A stretch of DNA of 64,000 nt from Schistocephalus solidus (Eukaryota > Platyhelminthes > Cestoda > Diphyllobothriidea > Diphyllobothriidae), in NCBI GenBank assembly GCA_017591395.1, contig WEDG01000438.1:1-64000 (forward strand), given 5' to 3'. The notes beneath the pieces were generated by a model. It was given only the letters and a program-made list of their open reading frames with translations, was not told where the DNA came from and did not search any database. The translations under genes and the position numbers were made by a program. Positions 32,407 through 45,889 of this stretch are shown here, piece after piece. Every line of letters begins with the position of its first letter. Positions within the stretch are counted from its first letter, which is position 1.

Positions 32407-32639
32407 GAGCCCCTACCACGTGGTCCGTTTAGAGGCAAACGACGTTCGTCAATAACAGAACTGACGCAAACAAAGGTGCATAAGCTCGATCCAGAGACCA
32501 ACTTCAACAGAGGCTGAAAGACGTGCAAACCAATTTTCGGAATTGGAGTGCTGTAGAAAGCCAAGGGTTCGTAGACAGCAATGGAAAAATAAACTCTTGA
32601 CATCCATCGAATCGTTCGTAGTCCCTGGCCGACTCGAGT

Positions 32640-33000
32640 GTGAGCCCATGACACATCGGGACGAGTATTTCTTGTAACGCGATCGGTGAGCATCCATCTA
32701 CCATTGATAATATCGCAACCAACAGGACATCGAGTCCGTAGCCAATGGTTGGGGCATTGAACTCCCGAACAACGGGTCAAATCCTACGGATGGATATGGG
32801 CGGCTAACGACTTCTTATAAGCCAGTACTGACCACTCTAGTCTCCCTCATCTTTGTCGGTAACATCCTTTTGCCTATATATCACTTAACGCTGTGCGGCT
32901 GCTGGTGGGGTACAAAGGTTAACCTGAAGGCAAAACGTGATGATTATCTTCCGTAAAGCGATCGGTGAGCGCCCTCCTACCATAATGAGGAATTTTTTAT
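32640..33000 (-). repeat. Dispersed repeat family E (tRNA-related), two copies
   Basis: GCGATCGGTGAGCATCCATC plus TACCATT at 32680-32705, and GCGATCGGTGAGCGCCCTCC plus TACCAT at about 32957-32983. On the minus strand these read ATGGTAGATGG...CACCGATCGC, a tRNA-like 5' half. A GC-rich block (GTGCGGCTGCTGGTGGGG) follows the pattern of the copy at 46815-46925. Confidence 0.55.
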
Positions 33001-33059
33001 TAAGATTCGACCTCACTTCCTCTTTCCTCCTCCAGGCACCAGCCGACTTTCTTAACCGG

Positions 33060-33975
33060 TAAGTCAACTGATGCGGGGATTGAGCGCATTGGTTGACAGG
33101 TCTGTTGAAGGACTTAAAACTCCCACGATTGCTGTTTTATGGCCAACTTCCGCACATAATCTAGTATTCTGAGATCCAAGTAAGTTAATGCATTTAGCCG
33201 AGGGGCGTACCGTGAAACAAGATGTATATTCAGACTCAATTTGAGTACCTTTTATGCGGCTTTTGTGCACTTAGCAGTTTACTATTGGTTAGTGCTCCCG
33301 GTAAAAACTCCTATGTCTAGATGTCATGCAGGAATATATCGCGATGGAAGACGGCGGGGCGAGAAGGAGGGTCCTGTCTACATTAACCAGGTGCAGGAAC
33401 CATATCTTGGCCATATTTGCTGGCCACCCTTTGGGTGACCGATCCCAGTCCGAATATGGCATTAATTTTCAATCTGAGTCCTACAAATGCTCCTTCGTAT
33501 CAGATGAAAACCAAACAGCGTGGGAATTTTGAGAGGCGCTTAACTTGACCAATCGAATGGGAACGGAGTCTTTTTCTGCTTGTCCTCTACTGTGTCCATA
33601 CACTTGAAACTTTATAATCGAACTTCTGCCATGATTGCTCCATTTTTATATGTCATTAAAGTTCAGCAGTCCCTATTTTCGACGGTAGCTGTCAAAAGTT
33701 TGAATTGTTCGCCATTTTGCTAGCACAAAAGAGGAGGGTTTATAATTTGCCTAAGAAATAGAAAATACATGCGTTACCTTCTGTACACATCTGCAAAGAG
33801 GTAATATTCTCGTAAAACGAGTACAGCATTTCAGCACAAGTTACCTCACCTTTGCATATTATAATTGAAATTGCTGCATTCTTTTGTCTGCGGAGGCAAC
33901 TCTCGAAACCAGTGTTTTGCTATTTTTAAGGGCATGGAGATCACACCGCTGGAGCATAAACAACACTAGGGAATT
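33060..33975. other. Intergenic, no feature recognised
   Basis: AT-rich, short open frames only. Confidence 0.5.
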
Positions 33976-33979
33976 TTCG

Positions 33980-34700
33980 CGTAGTGGTTGTGTTTTGCAC
34001 TTTACCACGCGAGAGATGAACTGGAGCAACTCTTTGGTCGAATTTGGGCAGAGCACGCGTTAACAAGGCTGAGCATAGTCCGCGCATCGCATTACAACAA
34101 AGGGAGTCGTAGTGACCCATGCCTAGGCGCAGGCTCACGTCGCGCCAGCTACCTGTGCCCAATCCCAGCATCAGTTTTCGGACCGGCTCGGATGGCGAAC
34201 TGGTGCAAAGGCAGCAAGAGATAGGGGGGAGATAGAGGTTGAAACTGCGAAATATATTTCTCCGGCACCTCAAACACATTCCTCAGTGTTAAACACTTGA
34301 CACGCTTTGAAACTATCGGGACGCATTAAAAGACCTGGCTTTGGGAGCTGTCAACTGGTAGATTATATCGGTCTTTTCGGGACGACCAGGCAGGCTGTAA
34401 TGAGTGCTTCTTAAGGTGCCCTCTATGGCACTCCCACTCAGATGTGATCCGAGTCACTCCTTTCGTGTTGCTTTGAAACCTGGTCCACAGGGTGCGGACC
34501 TGGGCATGCGTGGAACGCGTAGACGAGCTGCTTAGCTTCGTCGGCCACTGCGCACAAGCCCGCCTCCGATCGTTTTGACTGCGCCTTGCCACTGGACCTA
34601 GGTGGAAGAGGTAGGATAGAATGCGGCAGCGACCACCAAAGTCTGCCATCACTATAAACTAATTCAAACATCCTGCGCCCAACTGGCTGTGGGACACACG
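33980..34700. repeat. Dispersed GC-rich repeat family D, two diverged pieces
   Basis: 34530-34690 follows the order of family D (GCCTCCGATCGTTTTGACTG, CCTAGGTGG, GAATGCGGCAG, CATCACTATAAACTAATTCA) in the orientation of the 44 kb copies. 34080-34240 has GCCTAGGCGCAGGCTCACGT-type sequence like the middle of the same unit. Strongly diverged. Confidence 0.45.
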
Positions 34701-35099
34701 GTGATTGATCTGGTGTGTCTTGCACTACCTCTAATACTTTGCACATTTTCGCTCCTCATATGCTGTTTCTCTCAGCGTCCATATTTTTAGAGCAAATATG
34801 TGCGGCACAGTCGATCGCTGTCGCTTGTATGTTTGCGATAATGTCTACAAAAGCGGTCTCTAATCCCCAAACCTTATTGTCCCGACTGCCGGCAGCGAAG
34901 GTTTTGTCTCGGCGCGCTTTCAATGTCGGAGCCACAGAACGATGTCGCAAGTCGGAGCTTCACCGGGTAAGTCCTACATACTGTTACGATGGGCTGCTGT
35001 CTCCATATGCACACCGTGCGCACATGCATTTGGGTTACTGGGTTGGCAGCTTTTGCACGCCCAGTCGGCACCGAAGAGCGTGATGCGAAAGCTAGCAGT

Positions 35100-35131
<32 letters not shown>
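35100..35131. repeat. (GA)n microsatellite
   Basis: Short pure GA run. Confidence 0.9.
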
Positions 35132-35133
<2 letters not shown>

Positions 35134-36985
35134 GAGAAGTGCACTTCTATGCCAAGCCGTTGCAGCCTGCGCTAGCCACGGCAATCAGCAGGCCCTCTAC
35201 ACACCGGAGGTGGACCACGTAAATCTGCGTGCCTGCAATCACGTGAATGCGATTACTGACAGAGGAGGCACTCCTTAAAGCTGGAATTACACAAACAACA
35301 GTTAAGCTATTATTGCAGAGGGGGCCGAACCACAACCTATAAATAGAGTTGTTGAGGAAGCATGAAGAATAAAGAAGGACTACGTTCTTCGTAGAGAGGA
35401 GGTCGAAGCTTCAGTCAGACCTTTGCATTTAACGACCCTGCATTAGATTAATCGATAGAAGAACTCAGTTAAGGCCACATTAGAGGGAACGCTGCCATAG
35501 AACTGCTGCCTTCTGGTAGAAATATATTTACTAATGTGTGACACCAGGCTATTATGACCCGAACACTTTGATCTTTGCTCCGGCCTTTACTTCGATCACG
35601 CCTATTAAATTCAATTAATGCTACTTGTGCTGGAAAATCCTGGTTACTGATAGCTCTTAGAGGGCTAGATCAACCATCCTTTTTAAGTTGGTGTTAAATC
35701 CAATGTGTAAAATAAGACCTACATGAAGAACCTGTTTTTCAATTTTCATTTGCTATGGGCGCTTGCTTAATTAAAAAGCATCACAGCTGAAAATAGACGG
35801 TGGGGGATTTCCCAAATCCAAAAGGTAAAGTTCATTTGTCAAAGACAAAAGAGGAAATGCTGACAAAATTTTGACAAATTTTTCCAAGGAATGGAAAAGA
35901 ACAAACGATAGTCAGGCGATCCAAAAAGGAAAAGATCTTGACTTAATCATCATACCCCGAAGTCCGGAATTAGGCTTCAATGTCCCTCATTTAAGCTTTC
36001 GGCATAGTAATTTTTTTTAAGAGCCCTGCGCACTGCCATGCATCCACCACGTTAGTTGATACCTTCTTTCTCGTTTGGTTCTTGCAGGCCAGCATCGTTG
36101 ACGGATTATTCAACTTTTTAATGCCCACGGCACAACAGTTTACGCTTGCTTTCCACATTTTTGAACACTGTCTTCCACAATAAAGTTCGCCCTTTGAACT
36201 TTATCCCTGGGACTAGCGATCAGTGAACTGCATCATATTCGCCCATGATGTGCCTCAGATAAGAGTGATTTGTGACCAATTCTACCACTCAAGTGATTGT
36301 GGATACCGAAGAAAACAGATTCTTCCTTGTGCGAATTTTATTTGCAACACAATATAGTTAGAGTCAAAAGCAAAAGACGTATTCTGTTAGAGAAAAGACT
36401 AAAAGATAAGCTGCATATCTGAAACCTCCCAAAATCCCGGAAAGGTCATATCAACGTGAAAATTGAGCCTCGGAGAAGGCCCACAATTGCTATTGGTGCG
36501 AGCCAGTTAAGGGCTACAGTTAAGGCTAATGTACAAGCAACTGTTCATTACTGCACAGAAGACCCAAGAGTGCCCATTTCAACGGCTTCTCTTCATCGAA
36601 CAGCTGTCAGAATAGCGAAATCTCCAGACAAAACACTTCTATTTATGAGATTGTTGAAGCCTTTGACATACTTCTCAATAATACATCGTATCCATAATTT
36701 TTAATCTTATCTACAATGTATTCAACATTATAAAAGTTCAGTACAACCTTTTATGAGAACTGTATGACCTTTTATTCATACCGTAGAGAAATTTTTGATT
36801 TTTTCTTACACAGAATATATACGATATGTAGTTGAGAAACGATGAATTCAAGTGTAACAGTCGGTAGGGTTAAAAATTATTCAGAATTTTAGAAACTTGT
36901 TAAAAACCGAAAGATACACAGGCTTTAATGATAAAAATTTGAAGACAACATACTTTACTATCAAACGAGTACAAGAAATAATATT
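35132..36985. other. Intergenic, no feature recognised
   Basis: AT-rich. An 82-codon open frame at 36456-36704 has no recognisable motif and I do not call it a gene. Confidence 0.45.
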
Positions 36986-36989
36986 TTTT

Positions 36990-37265
36990 TGCGAATATTG
37001 TGTAACATATTTTTGAATTAAAAGAGCATCGTAAATCAATAATAAAATTGCATGTTACACAAGTAGTTATTTTTACAGAGGATGCTTTCTGCGGGCGGTC
37101 CGAAAGAAGCTTTTTCAACAGCAGGCATTGTATTTGACTAAAATATCTTGGGATTAGGCTGCATGATAATCAATACGCTAATCATTATTAAGTAATTTGT
37201 TTGAATCGAGAACACACTTCAGAATTTCGGTTGTTATTTCATGAGATAGAAAATCTACTGTGTGT
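36990..37265 (+). repeat. Dispersed repeat family C, copy 2
   Basis: Shares AAAGAGCATCGTAAAT, a GC block (GCGGGCGGTCCG), GACTAAAATATCTTGGGATT and TTCAGAATTTCGG with copies at 21960 and 38640. Confidence 0.6.
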
Positions 37266-38639
37266 CCTGAGCGCCGTGATGACGAAATCCCACGGTCGAC
37301 CTCGTTAATTCGTCGTTCTCCCGTGCTCTAGTCCGTTTTTCGAGGATTAGGCACAAGTGACCAGTGGGGCTAAATAGTTCGTCTACGCGTACCACACCCG
37401 GGATACTTCTCGCAAGTTGTAGAGGAGATTCACAAAGTGTAGCCCGGATACCATGCATGTGAGAGTGACATTAAAAAACTCGATGTTGCAGAAGAAGAGA
37501 GACTGAGATGGATGTTCTTTGTTTACTTGCCAGGAGAAACACCCCAGGCTCCACCATTTGGACAGAGGGCTCACGCGATGCCATATGGGAATGACATCCA
37601 GTGCTTCATCTTGAATGCAGCATGACACATGCAAAAAAGATTTGGTCAGACGCTAGTTTCACAAATTTACTCGGCAGACTGTAGGTACAGGACGCCTGTT
37701 TATTGACATCTGCACACATGCATTGGATGTTTTTTCATATGTATGACATTTTAATCTAGTTATTAACCTAGATTCTATTAAAAATTTAAGATAAGGATTT
37801 CACAAATTCTTTGTGGGTATTTCTTACAATACCTTGCAGTCCGTTTTCTGCTATGCTCTAGTCGGGAGGTGTCACTACTGCCGATACCGAGATTAGAGTG
37901 AAACAAACTTGCAGTCAGTGAATACTATGTTAACCAGAATCCTAAAATGCGTTTTCACTTGAGGAAAATTACTTAAGTGGAACTGTTAAAAAAACAATCA
38001 TGCTATATAATCATCTTAAATTTCTGACAGAACCGTAGGAGGGTTTTTGATTGCATTTCTTTTCGTCTTCCAGCAAAAACAGCACCCAGTAAACATGAAT
38101 ACAGTTATAATATGATTGTTCCAGTTGGTTTTCGATGCGCTTATAAATTCAAGTATATTTTGGAGAAATCATGTTCAAACATATCAACTTGTGTGCTACT
38201 TTTCTAGATAATGATGTCTTTTTCAATTTCTTTCCAGACAAAAGCTATCTTTCGGGTTAAAGGTTCTAATTATGAAATCCCCTAAGAGCATTCGATGTCC
38301 ATTCAAAGAGCATCGTAAACTTTCTTTTTTATGCCACTCGTGAAGTATATAACATAGTCCAAATTTATTGTCAATTCTATGATCAATTTATGGTATCTTT
38401 TTATTAGAAAAGAGGAATAAATATTTTCACTAAAAGGAAAGAATACAACTGGTACACCTTAAATCATAAAGTAGAATGCAAGGGAAGATCGGGCTCAAAA
38501 TATTCGGGAATTTAAAAAAAAACATTTAAAACCGAAATATAGTCTTCCTTCGATGTTACAGCTGTCAACTGAGCACAAGAAAGTATATTTTTAAACATCA
38601 ATTCTGCAAACTATATTTGGATAGATAATCGCTTCAAAA
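37266..38639. other. Intergenic, no feature recognised
   Basis: AT-rich. AAAGAGCATCGTAAACT near 38305 is a small piece of family C. Confidence 0.45.
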
Positions 38640-38885
38640 ATCGATAGAAAACATACATACTAAATAAGTAATCAAATTCTATTGAGTGTGCTTTATGCCG
38701 GCGTCCAAGTTGAGAGCATTCAAAAGTCGTCATCCTGGTGTGTCCGAAATATAATCGGATTATAATGCAAGGTGATCGAGATTACAGTCTTACATAGGTA
38801 ATAATTCTTACTTGAATACTCATTTCAGAATTTAGATTAACATCCCATGAGGGAGGTCACTGACTGTACGCCTAAGGTAGGAATT
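38640..38885 (+). repeat. Dispersed repeat family C, copy 3
   Basis: Most diverged copy. It retains TTTATGCCGGCGTCC, GAGAGCATTCAAA and CATTTCAGAATTTAGATTAACAT. Confidence 0.5.
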
Positions 38886-38889
38886 ACTG

Positions 38890-41295
38890 CTTGTTTATCG
38901 GATGCGAGGTGGTATACATAATAAGCTTGACTAAAGCCGACTGGAATTCTAAGACAAAATTTGAGCTTCGAAGTAACAATTCAGGCACGGAAATCTTAAC
39001 TCCACAAACAAAATAATCCATTAATAAAGGAAAATCCCGATTTTTACCACCTATTCAAAGAGAATTTCTAACTGGGGCTCCATTTGAGCTTCCTATATAT
39101 TTTGTTTGCTATAACAACGCTGCAAGCATATTTAAAGCAAACCGGGGCATTGCTGACGTATGCAGCCGTTTTGACGTCCTACACAAAGCGAATTGTTCGA
39201 TTAGACGGAAATTTTGACATCAGAATATACTATAAAGCGACTTAGTTGCAGGATGGATAGAGTGTGTCCAATGAGACGCTGTCGCATGAGTTTTAAGGAC
39301 GCGCCACTATATTAATTTGATCAAGGAAATCCGCTGTCCGCACTGCTTAGCGTTAGTGTCCAATTGAGTGAGGGCCAGATCAGTTCTAGTATTAACACAG
39401 TGGACATCGTCGATAATGACAGTCAACGAACAGTCAACGACTCACTTGGTTGTTATAAGCATTTACTATTAAAGCTTTATCTGGCCAAATCATAGGACAG
39501 CTTGCCTGTGTGGTACTGCATTGATCTCCAGCCATTTCGCACGAAACGGTTGAGGACCTCCCTGGATTTCCTCCGTTGCATGTCACATCAACGCCTAGTG
39601 AATAAGTAAGGAAGCAGTTAGAAGAGATTTCTGTGAATTTTTAACGAGGTATGCGCGGAAGCTGAACGATTAACCGTACAATGTCCCTTTTGGCGGACGA
39701 TAGATGTTGACCGTTTTGACTGGCGTCCTTCGGAGGTGTGCCCTCACTTCTTGAGATAATTTTACCTGATGTGAGTAGTTTTGTTGGTAATTGCTCCTCG
39801 TGCTGTTCTACTCAGTGGATAAAGTTGACAGGATTTAGGTTATCCGCAAGTATAGACGGTCTGAAATGGTTAAAACTACATTTTTATTTCCCATGTGCTC
39901 CATACTGTCAATGGGAAGATATTTTTCCCCAAATTTACGTTCAATAACAGGCAATTAAGCCAAGATTGATTGACTGATCGCTACCGAACTTGATAACTCG
40001 TTTTTAAACGGAATTTATACCACATTTCTCATAAAAACTTACAGTCCCACAGAAGCATGTTTGCTACAAGTCTACTTTTGGCGGCTAAGCCAAATATTAG
40101 GAAAGGGGTAAAAAACACTAAAAGAACTCGTATTTCAAGGACACACTGAATGCTCAAAATATAGTTTACTTTAAATGCCCCATCCTCAGTTCCAGTGATG
40201 GAATTGTCAGTTTTTTAGCCGTCGTTTGAGTGATCGGAATTTCAATACACCTCCTTGAATCGACCTCGAGGGAACTTTTGTGTGAATTTTTAACTGATTT
40301 GTTATTGGAAGTAACCGGGCTTTAAAGCAGCCTTTAGAAAATTTAAATTCAGGTTCGGTGTTTTAATAGGGACACCTGGAATGCTTTATGAGAAACTTGT
40401 CCGACAAATAAGCAGCTTAATTATTTCTATTAAAGGTTACTCCCTTTAAGGCGCTCTTTGGAATTGATTGACAAGTTTCAGTTTTATATGCTGGAACTCA
40501 CTTTGAAAGCATTGTACTATCAGATTTTCTGTCTAACTGATTCAACGGAAAAAGTAAATAATCTCTATTTTTATATTGTATGATGTGACCGATGTCAAAG
40601 CTGCATACACAAAAGGAATCAAATCTAGTCATTATATATTTGTGTAAACCATGCGTCTTGCGCAAAACCACATATTGATCAGCTTGTAAGTTTTTGTTTT
40701 CACGATAAAAGGAATGAACTCGAAGCAGTTCACAGGCTAAAATTTAAAACTGGCACTACGAATGGATAGAGATTATTATAGTTTCTTTACTCCGCTAACC
40801 ATCCGATTGAGAAAGCAATATATTAAAAGATCACTGATTCAAACAATGCCAAGCATTCTTATTTAGCCCATTGGAAAAATAGCTTACACAAAGATCCAGG
40901 ATTTTTAGAACACCCAAATGTGTACCATGCGGCGGCAAACTCATCACAAATACTAAATACCAAACGGAGTCACGGTGCAATAGATAAGGGAATTGCAAGA
41001 TGCAATTTTTCGCCGCAATTATCGTACACTTTTAAGTAATTTTAAAATGAAAAATACCGATAGACTTCGGTACAGTAGCAGTTTGGTCCAGCATCGACAT
41101 CAACTTCCATCTCGACGGCTTTCGTGTTATGTACATATATGTGAACACCGAAGCCTACCAGTGAATATAAGCAATATTTATGGTGGCACACACATTGCAG
41201 TTTACGTATTCAATGAAAAAAGTGGGTTAATATGGATAGGGTTAATCCTACTGCTCTATGCAACTGCCTTATTTCAACACTAACGTACACCCGAA
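38890..41295. other. Intergenic, no feature recognised
   Basis: No gene, tRNA or well-supported repeat seen. Confidence 0.5.
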
Positions 41296-41299
41296 GCCT

Positions 41300-41640
41300 T
41301 AAAAATTCTGGTAACCGAAGCTCGACCGGTGCCTGTCCTCTTTACGGCTGAACGCCAGGTCATTTTTTCCCTTCCGCTGCCATTGCAGATTTGTTTACGG
41401 AAAGGACATAGTGCATCTGGACACCTCACAGAGGTTACTTCAGTATCGGTCTCGGGTCACTTTACAGAAATGCTGAAGCGGGAGCTTTTGGAAAAATTCC
41501 CTAGTTACTGTGTAAAGGCCACGATTACGCGATTTGACTCCTTAAAGTAAGTCGTTCTTAATATACATCAAAATATCCGGCTGCAATCGGCTTGTAATTG
41601 CCGGTTGGGATACCAGTCTTGGAGACTGGCTAGTTGGGGA
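41300..41640 (+). repeat. Repeat family F, uninterrupted copy
   Basis: The reverse complement of 43960-44186 plus 44947-45060 aligns along this copy without a gap: CTTCCGCTGCCATTGCAGAT, GGACACCTCACAGAGGTTAC, GAGCTTTTGGAAAAATTCCC and TTAAAGTAAGTCGTTCT. It shows what the 44 kb locus looked like before the family D insertion. Class unknown. Confidence 0.75.
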
Positions 41641-43955
41641 TCCTTAAATGAGCGACTGGTAGAGATGTTTCGCTGCGAGCTTTGCACCTGCACATATATT
41701 AGATGAACGTTTTTGGACTTGGTAATGCGCGCCGTTGTGGCTTTAATGGCCTATGTACATGTAAGGCATTCGTTGCAAACAAAAGTGAAAACAGGGTTTG
41801 CATAAAATCATATAGATTAACTATAAACATGTGACTAGGACGACTTGCTTCAAATCAAAGATGTATCAAAAGCAGCCAGTTCAGGCCTTCTTGATCACCT
41901 GATGACATAACTCCCAATAAATTTCGTTTCCACACCATACATGGTGAAAAATCAAAAGGTCAGGGTCTGCGTACCGGCACATGAGAGTGGCAAATGCAGC
42001 GTAAATGTCAACAATGCCCTCTCAGTGCGTACGCAAAGAGGAATTCAGCAGGCCACGATGGCAATCAAAACATGCGTATAATAATGTGCATAAGGCACAG
42101 CACATCTACCAGCTAAGGATGCCAGCAAAAGATGACGCTTTTTAATTACTTCCCTTGCGCGGAAGTTGAGAGCTGTAATTGCAAAACTACATTTTGATTC
42201 ACTGTAAAGACTAGAAGCTCAGGGCAAATCCGCCCTCCTGCGAACACTTGAGCAGCCGGCCATAACCAGAAGTTAGGCCTACATAGAATGTGGTATCTAC
42301 CAGAATTGTCTTGTGGCCAGCCTGTTTAGAAGCTCGGAGCCGGCATCAGGAAGTTACTAAAATCACTCAGGCGGCACAGCAGTCCTAGGGACAGGAAACA
42401 AGAACTGTTATTCCTGACTTATCCGTCTGTCCGTGCGCAACAAAGTGCTTTCAACCGGGGGCAGGGCTTGTAACCATACAATTCAGTAGGCGTACTTGGT
42501 GTGTCTTGGTGCTGCAATTGCTGTCGCAAATAACAGGCAACTGTTCGCCTACATCACGAGACGTATCAGTGCAGGTACGTCCGTTGTAAGCTGCCGACCG
42601 GAGAAGAACCAGCAATTTTTCTTCATACCACTGTCTCGCTCGTCCTTGTGCGGACGAAGCTGTGCTACAGGGTGCTGGTAATGGATGCTACAGGGCTGCC
42701 ATGTTGCGTACCTGCGTCGTCACATGTGGGGGGTGCGATGTAGCGTAAGCAGCCCAAAGGCATTTGAAGAAACTTGCGCCAACTGAACTGTTGAACGGGA
42801 GAAGTGCATGGTTGAAGTGTTAGCTTCGTTCTCTTACTGCTTGCCGTTTTAATTCCAAATTCTACAGGATAGATTGCAGACCACCTCCTCGTTGGCTTAC
42901 CCGCAAGTGTGCGAGTGCCGAGGTGACAGAGGAGATCCAGTATGAGGCCACGGAGCTCTTGAATTCTACCATTGAGTTCACGGAATTATTCCCTTCTAAC
43001 TGACGGAGGTGTAGTAAAAATGTCCACTTACCGGGGATCGTTATCATCTGACTTAGGGGGTTGCAAATATGTGAGTCATGGTTAATTTTAAACCTTTAAC
43101 TATCTTTGTTTGTTAAATTACGCATGCATTCAAATACCCAATACTGTGCTGGTCCATTGGGTCACGTTGCAGATAGAAAGGTACAATCCACTCTGTCCTC
43201 ATAACCCGGAACATAGTATGTCAGTCAAGATATCGAGTGTACAATACCAGTATCAGAACTCATATCCATTTATTTCCGTCTAACTGACTAAGGTGCAATA
43301 AAATATTCACGTATCGAAAGTCACAGTCATTTGGCGTAATAGGTGGCAAACATTCGAGTCATTTCAAAATCCAGTAGCTGCATTTGTTTCTTTTCAAAGT
43401 ACGTTTTCATTCAAATATTTAATACTGCGAACGAATATTTTGTCACATTTAAGATACGGAAATGCTATCCTACCTGTCGGGCTATTGGGGCATATAGCAG
43501 GTCTTTTATCCTATTGAACGTACACTGACCCCCTACAGTACAAATGTTTGAACTCAGTTGGGAAAAACACGAGAAAGGTGGAGCATTCTTTGCAGAATGT
43601 TTGGATGTTGGCCGACAGAAAAGTAAGCCGGACCCACAGGATCACCATGAGAACCGGTGCACGAGTGAATGGTTACCTTCTGTTCTTGAAGGCGTATGCC
43701 AACGCCATCGGGTTAACGCTTATCCTGGCGGAGTTTGTTACGGTCTCCTCTCATTTTTATGTTAAATTCTTGTAGTGCAGTGGTAAGTTGGTTTATGCGC
43801 TGTTTGGTACGGCTACCAGCCAGGTGAGATAGGTGGAGGACAAACATGGAAAAGAAATTGACAGCGCGATTATTTAAAACCGTGTCCATTGTGTTCGATT
43901 AGGTTTTCGGCCATCCAGCATGTGCACAATTGTAATGCTCCCAGCGGTACAACTT
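41641..43955. other. Intergenic, no feature recognised
   Basis: Open frames of 60-75 codons near 43544-43775 show no motif that I know. Confidence 0.45.
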
Positions 43956-43959
43956 TTTC

Positions 43960-45060
43960 GGTCGCCAATTTAAGGAAGCACAACTTCCCAGCCCCGGAAC
44001 TGGTACCCAAACCAGTAGCTGTAGGCCACTTACAACTGAATATTTTGCTTTTACTGCAGAACGACTTACTTTACGAAGTCGAATCATGTACTTGTGTCCC
44101 TTTCACAGTACCTAGGACATTTTTCCAAAAACTTCCGCGTCAAAATTTCGGTGCGGTGACCAGAGACCGCTATTGAAGTGACCTCTGGGTGAGGTATTGT
44201 GCCCCCTAAACGGGCCACGTGGTAGATGCGTTGGACCAACACGGGGGCCACATTAGGGCATGGCATGCGTTATTCGGGTTGCGCTCCCATAACAAATGCC
44301 GAACATAGAGGTGTGGTGGCACGCCTAGGGGCGGCTTGGACTTAGGGGACCCAGTCGCGCCAGCCACCTGCGTCCTCTCCCGCCTCCGGTCTTCTTGATT
44401 CTGTCTTGACACCGGGCTCAGGTGGGGGAGGAGGAGAGAGTGCGGTAGATGCAGCGCCAGTCTACTATCACTTTAAACTAAATCACGCGCAAGTCACCGT
44501 CCCTGCTCCACTTTCCCATGGAGCATACGGTGGACATCGTCGGACTACGACGGTCGAACTGTCGTGTGTTTATGCCCCCTAAACGGGCCACGTGGTAGAT
44601 GCGTTGGACCAACACGGGGGCCAAATTAGGGCACGGCAGGCGTTATTCGGGTTGCGCTCCCATAACAAATGCCGAACATGGAGGTGTGGTGGCACGCCTA
44701 GGGGCGGCTAGGACTTAAGGGACCCGGCCGCGCCAGCCACCTGCGTCCTCTCCCGCCTCCGGTCTTCTTAACTCTGTCTTGACACCGGGCTCAGGTGGGG
44801 GAGGAGGAGAGAGTGCGGTAGATGCAGCGCAAGTCTACTATCACTTTAAACTAAATCACGCGCAAGTCATCGTCCCTGCTCAACTTTCCCATGAGCATCC
44901 GGTGGACATCGTCGGACTACGACGGTCGAACTGTCGGGTGAGGTATCCTCCTGTACTATGCTCTTTCGTAAGCAAATCTGCAATGGCAGCGGAAGGAGAG
45001 CAATGACCTTGATGTCAGCCAGGAAGAGAATAGGCGAGGGCCAAGCTTTGGATGCCAGGG
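43960..45060 (-). repeat. Repeat family F copy split by a family D insertion
   Basis: Two halves, 43960-44197 and 44936-45060, match the reverse complement of 41300-41640. The break lies at the 11-bp direct repeat GGGTGAGGTAT, present on both sides of the inserted element. Confidence 0.75.
44198..44935. mobile_element. Tandem-dimer insertion of family D with 11-bp target-site duplication
   Basis: Two head-to-tail monomers with a period of 373 bp (GCCCCCTAAACGGGCCACGT at 44201 and 44574). The unit begins CCCCCTAAACGGGCCACGTG and ends GACGGTCGAACTGTCG. The dimer is bounded by direct repeats GGGTGAGGTAT at 44187-44197 and 44936-44946 and interrupts a family F repeat. No open frame of note, no poly-A tail and no inverted termini. 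A short retroposed or replicated unit mobilised by another element is the simplest reading. Confidence 0.75.
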
Positions 45061-45787
45061 TTGCTGAGACTTTCGGGTGTATATTACTGTTTAAATAAGC
45101 CAGTTCAACAGGGCAACAGGACTTCACCTAGCCACATTAGCCTCGTTCTCATCGAATTCTAGACTGGATTAATTGTGCAATTAAAAATAGTCTTAAAACT
45201 ACCTGATATACTTTACTTTAAGCTGCACATTGCACATTAAAAAGATTAGCCTGTCACTGTACCAGGCAAAGGTGCCTAAATTTAAAATGAAAAGAACAGT
45301 CATCGCTTATAAAAAGACAGTCTCAGAGGGAATTTCGGAGAAAAGAAGTTGCTGGCCTGCACCTGTGCACTAAAATGCCAAAAAAATATTCGATCACACT
45401 ATACCACTTTTGGTTATTTATCAGTCAGCGGGTGAATATAAAGCACCACTTTCCAATCTCAGGGGAATTAACTGAAATTAAACTTATTTGCATGACTGTC
45501 TATCAGCGACGTCTTACACAGCCCCATGAGGTGGTTACAGGCAGAACGTGCATGTGAAACAGACCCGCCTTTCGCAGCATAACCGTTTTCGGTGGTAAGG
45601 CAGCACGAAGGCGAACCGCAGGTAGCTGGGTCACAGTGGATGCAATAGAAAACCAGTCCATACAACGTATGACACTCGACATGTTCTCTAACTCTAGACT
45701 TGTCAGCTTTCATTCAGGACGTGCCTCGCATTCCATCTCTCTCTCTCAAGGATAACAGTAATATAGGTGGCATTGCGATAAATTATA

Positions 45788-45797
45788 TATATATATA

Positions 45798-45842
<45 letters not shown>
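45788..45842. repeat. (AT)n microsatellite
   Basis: AT dinucleotides with one AAATTTT interruption. Borders the second Penelope-like pair. Confidence 0.95.
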
Positions 45843-45846
<4 letters not shown>

Positions 45847-45889
45847 ATGGAACCGACAAAGACAAGGGAGACCGGAATGGCCATTTAAG

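Noticed and set aside
44779..45006. 75-codon Gly-rich open frame (also near 56258-56629)
   Set aside because: Falls inside family D units and recurs with every unit. Nothing suggests translation.
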